Below are positions 6,354-7,671 of a stretch of DNA of 7,671 nucleotides, in pieces; positions within the stretch are counted from its first letter, which is position 1, and the number at the start of each line of letters is the position of its first letter. This DNA comes from Rubrivivax sp. (GTDB lineage: Bacteria > Pseudomonadota > Gammaproteobacteria > Burkholderiales > Burkholderiaceae). The stretch covers positions 1 to 7,671 of the forward strand of contig SEEY01000167.1 in assembly GCA_004211235.1 (NCBI GenBank), read 5' to 3'. Under the pieces are notes generated by a model that worked only from the letters and a program-made list of their open reading frames with translations, ran no database searches and had not been told where the DNA came from. Made by a program: the position numbers and the translations under genes.

Positions 6354-7532
6354 TCAGGGGCGCAGCACGAGGCGGTGGCGCGCCTCACCGGGCAGGAAGG
6401 GCAGCGCCTCGCCAGCCAGCCACACCGCATGGTCGCTGCGGTAGAAGGGCGACAAGGGATGGCCGCTCTGGCCACCGGGGATGACGAGCAGGCCGGTTTC
6501 CTCATGCCCGGGCGACACCACCATGCGCTCGCTTTGCCCATGGCCGTGGTTGTGCACGCGCGGCATGTGCGCGTCCCCGGCCATGCCTTGCGAGGCCTGG
6601 TCCAGCCAGCCGGACAACGCCGGTACCGCCATGCTCAGCGGATGGCGCATGGCAGTGGCGTTGTCGGCGCCCCAGGTTGCCGCGGCCAGGCTGCCGTGCC
6701 GGTCGATCAGCTCCTTGCGGCTGGCCAGCACGGCCTGCTGCAACAGCGCGGGCCAGCTCGTGAAGGCTGCGGGCAGCGTGTCCGGCCGCGCGGCCTGGAT
6801 CAGCGCCCAGGCGGGCGTCTCGGGCACGAGCTTGAGGTCGGCGAGCTTCAGGCCATGGGCCTCCATCAGGCCGGCCAGCGGCGCGAAGACCTGCTTCAAG
6901 GCCTGCTCCCGAAAGGCCCGCACCAGCAGGTAGCCGACGGCATCGGGCCGCGCGGCGTCTGCGCTCTTCTCGACCTCGGCGCGGTAATCGGCCAGACCCT
7001 GGGCCGCGACGAACTCCGGCGTCAGCACCTGCTGCAGCAGCAGTTCCCGCCAGCGCCGCAGGAACAGCGCGCGGTGGTCGAGCTGGATGGCGTGCAGGCC
7101 GGCCTCGTCGAACCTGTCATGAGCGCGCAGGCCATCGCGGATCTGCATCGCGCGCGCGCCGAGGTCCCAGCCGCCGTTGCCGACGAGCTTCATCGCTTCG
7201 CCCCCGACCATGCGGGCATTGGCCGTCCACAGCCGGCCGTCGGCGGGGTCGACGATCTTCGGCTGCTCGGCCGCCGTCAGATAGCCCTGCCAGCGCGCAC
7301 GGCCGTCGCTCCAGTCCTGGGGGCGGTCGATGTCTTCGCCGCCTATTCGCCTGGGCATCGCGCCGATGACGGTCCAGGCAATGCGCCCCTGCGCGTCCGC
7401 GACGAGCAGGTTCTGCGCCGGCACGCCGGTGCCTGCGGCGGCCTGCACGGCCTCGTCGACGCTGCCGGCCGTCTCCAGCCGCATCAGGCCCAGGTTGGCG
7501 CCCTGCGGGTCATGCGCAACCCAGCGCAGCAC
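6354..7532 (-). CDS. Penicillin acylase family protein, C-terminal part of the beta chain, 5' part displaced
   Basis: This ~393-residue frame ends with a normal family C-terminus. Penicillin/AHL-acylase (S45, Ntn-hydrolase) signatures are: LRWVAHDPQG (2-11), VPAQNLLVADAQGRIAWT (37-54), DGRLWTANARMV (98-109), where N105 fits the conserved active-site asparagine region, LGARAMQIRDGL, and near the end RMVVSPGHE then IPGGQSGHPLSPFY. Family members are periplasmic heterodimers, self-cleaved from one precursor, that hydrolyse amide bonds in beta-lactams, acyl-homoserine lactones or related amides; the substrate here is unknown. Signal peptide, alpha chain and catalytic N-terminal Ser are absent. 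GTG 7532 is not a believable true start: family homology continues at least one codon upstream (Tyr) and then stops, giving Arg/Cys-rich residues up to a stop codon at 7590-7592. The missing preceding section is found inverted at 7535-7671. Confidence 0.9.
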   Translation of the reverse strand: MLRWVAHDPQGANLGLMRLETAGSVDEAVQAAAGTGVPAQNLLVADAQGRIAWTVIGAMPRRIGGEDIDRPQDWSDGRARWQGYLTAAEQPKIVDPADGRLWTANARMVGGEAMKLVGNGGWDLGARAMQIRDGLRAHDRFDEAGLHAIQLDHRALFLRRWRELLLQQVLTPEFVAAQGLADYRAEVEKSADAARPDAVGYLLVRAFREQALKQVFAPLAGLMEAHGLKLADLKLVPETPAWALIQAARPDTLPAAFTSWPALLQQAVLASRKELIDRHGSLAAATWGADNATAMRHPLSMAVPALSGWLDQASQGMAGDAHMPRVHNHGHGQSERMVVSPGHEETGLLVIPGGQSGHPLSPFYRSDHAVWLAGEALPFLPGEARHRLVLRP

Positions 7533-7540
7533 ATACGCCT

Positions 7541-7548
7541 GGCGCGCC
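7541..7548. repeat. 8-bp perfect palindrome (GGCGCGCC) at the acylase strand-switch junction
   Basis: GGCGCGCC is its own reverse complement, so both the minus-strand fragment and the plus-strand fragment can be read through it. It therefore is the natural microhomology for an inversion or strand switch. The same octamer also occurs at 3423-3430 and 6377-6384, so it is not rare in this GC-rich DNA and its presence at the junction could be coincidence. Confidence 0.6.
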
Positions 7549-7624
7549 CATGCTCGTCGTCGGCAGCAACGGCCATGTCGCCTGGGGCTTCACGAACACG
7601 ACGTCGGACTGGGCGGACGTCATT

Positions 7625-7641
7625 GCGTTGAAGCTCAACGC
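7625..7641. repeat. Short perfect inverted repeat inside the inverted acylase piece
   Basis: GCGTTGA and TCAACGC form a 7-bp perfect stem around a 3-base AGC centre. It lies within the coding segment IALKLNA, so it may only be codon coincidence. It is noted because hairpin-forming sequence near a strand-switch junction can promote fold-back events. Confidence 0.4.
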
Positions 7642-7671
7642 GGCCGGCACGCACTACCTGTCGGGCGGCGC

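Larger units (their letters stand above)
7535..7671 (+). pseudogene. Inverted piece of a penicillin acylase beta chain (section preceding the minus-strand fragment)
   Basis: On the plus strand the frame through ATG 7550 reads PGAPMLVVGSNGHVAWG, then FTNTTSDWADVIALKL, and stays open to the window edge (ending YLSGG). This is the conserved acylase segment equivalent to PGLVFGHNGVISWG in E. coli penicillin G acylase, which lies after the catalytic Ser and forms part of the active-site/oxyanion region. In an intact gene it would be followed, some 40-60 residues later, by the LRWVAHDP section, which here lies on the opposite strand immediately to the left. The ATG at 7550 is an internal Met, not a gene start; homology begins before it. 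It is either an inverted segment of the same gene, a second divergent acylase fragment, or a chimeric join. Confidence 0.85.

Noticed and set aside
6297..7631. Long open plus-strand frame of over 400 codons opposite the acylase
   Set aside because: Composition is Arg/His/Gln/Ala-rich without any recognisable domain, and it mirrors the high-GC coding of the acylase on the other strand; similar shadow frames lie opposite most genes here (for example 263-1582 and 1821-3026 on minus).
7550..7671. A new plus-strand gene starting at ATG 7550
   Set aside because: Family homology starts before this Met, and the segment is an internal part of an acylase beta chain; there is no ribosome binding site, signal peptide or alpha chain ahead of it.

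Overview
The window is high-GC DNA, packed with genes on both strands, and reads as a betaproteobacterial chromosome, most likely Burkholderiales (Rubrivivax/Leptothrix/Roseateles-type). The reasons are the strong G/C third-position bias, the block orn / M48 protease / pterin dehydratase / rsgA that I associate with that order, and DUF3047 and small membrane proteins of the kind seen there. The lineage is inference from content, not a database match.

Left part (1-3574): the 5' end of orn (oligoribonuclease) leaves the window on the minus strand. Divergent from it across 50 bp is a plus-strand operon: a Ste24-type M48 membrane metalloprotease, a 4a-hydroxytetrahydrobiopterin dehydratase, the ribosome-assembly GTPase RsgA and a DUF3047 lipoprotein. 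All three junctions are 4-base stop/start overlaps (ATGA, ATGA, GTGA), so the genes are probably co-transcribed and translationally coupled. They have no obvious shared pathway beyond housekeeping and envelope/RNA quality control.

Middle part (3522-6264, minus strand): in transcription order, a secreted CsgG/HfaB-like protein with a C-terminal SH3-like domain, a short-chain dehydrogenase 2 bp downstream, an alpha/beta hydrolase 13 bp further on, and a small membrane protein 43 bp after that. The small membrane gene runs convergently into the DUF3047 gene and overlaps its 3' end by 53 bp. The joint role of this cluster is unknown.

Right part (6354-7671): the C-terminal two thirds of a penicillin-acylase-family (Ntn-hydrolase) beta chain lies on the minus strand. 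At about 7535-7548 the homology stops, and the immediately upstream section of the same protein family continues on the OPPOSITE strand to the window end. This is an inversion inside, or a strand-switch chimera of, an acylase gene, with an 8-bp palindrome at the junction. It is the most striking anomaly in the window. It may be a true inversion or a sequencing/assembly artefact, especially if 7671 is a contig end.

No tRNA, rRNA, CRISPR array, insertion sequence or convincing rho-independent terminator was seen. No stretch over 300 bases lacks a gene; the largest gene-free gap is 6265-6353.
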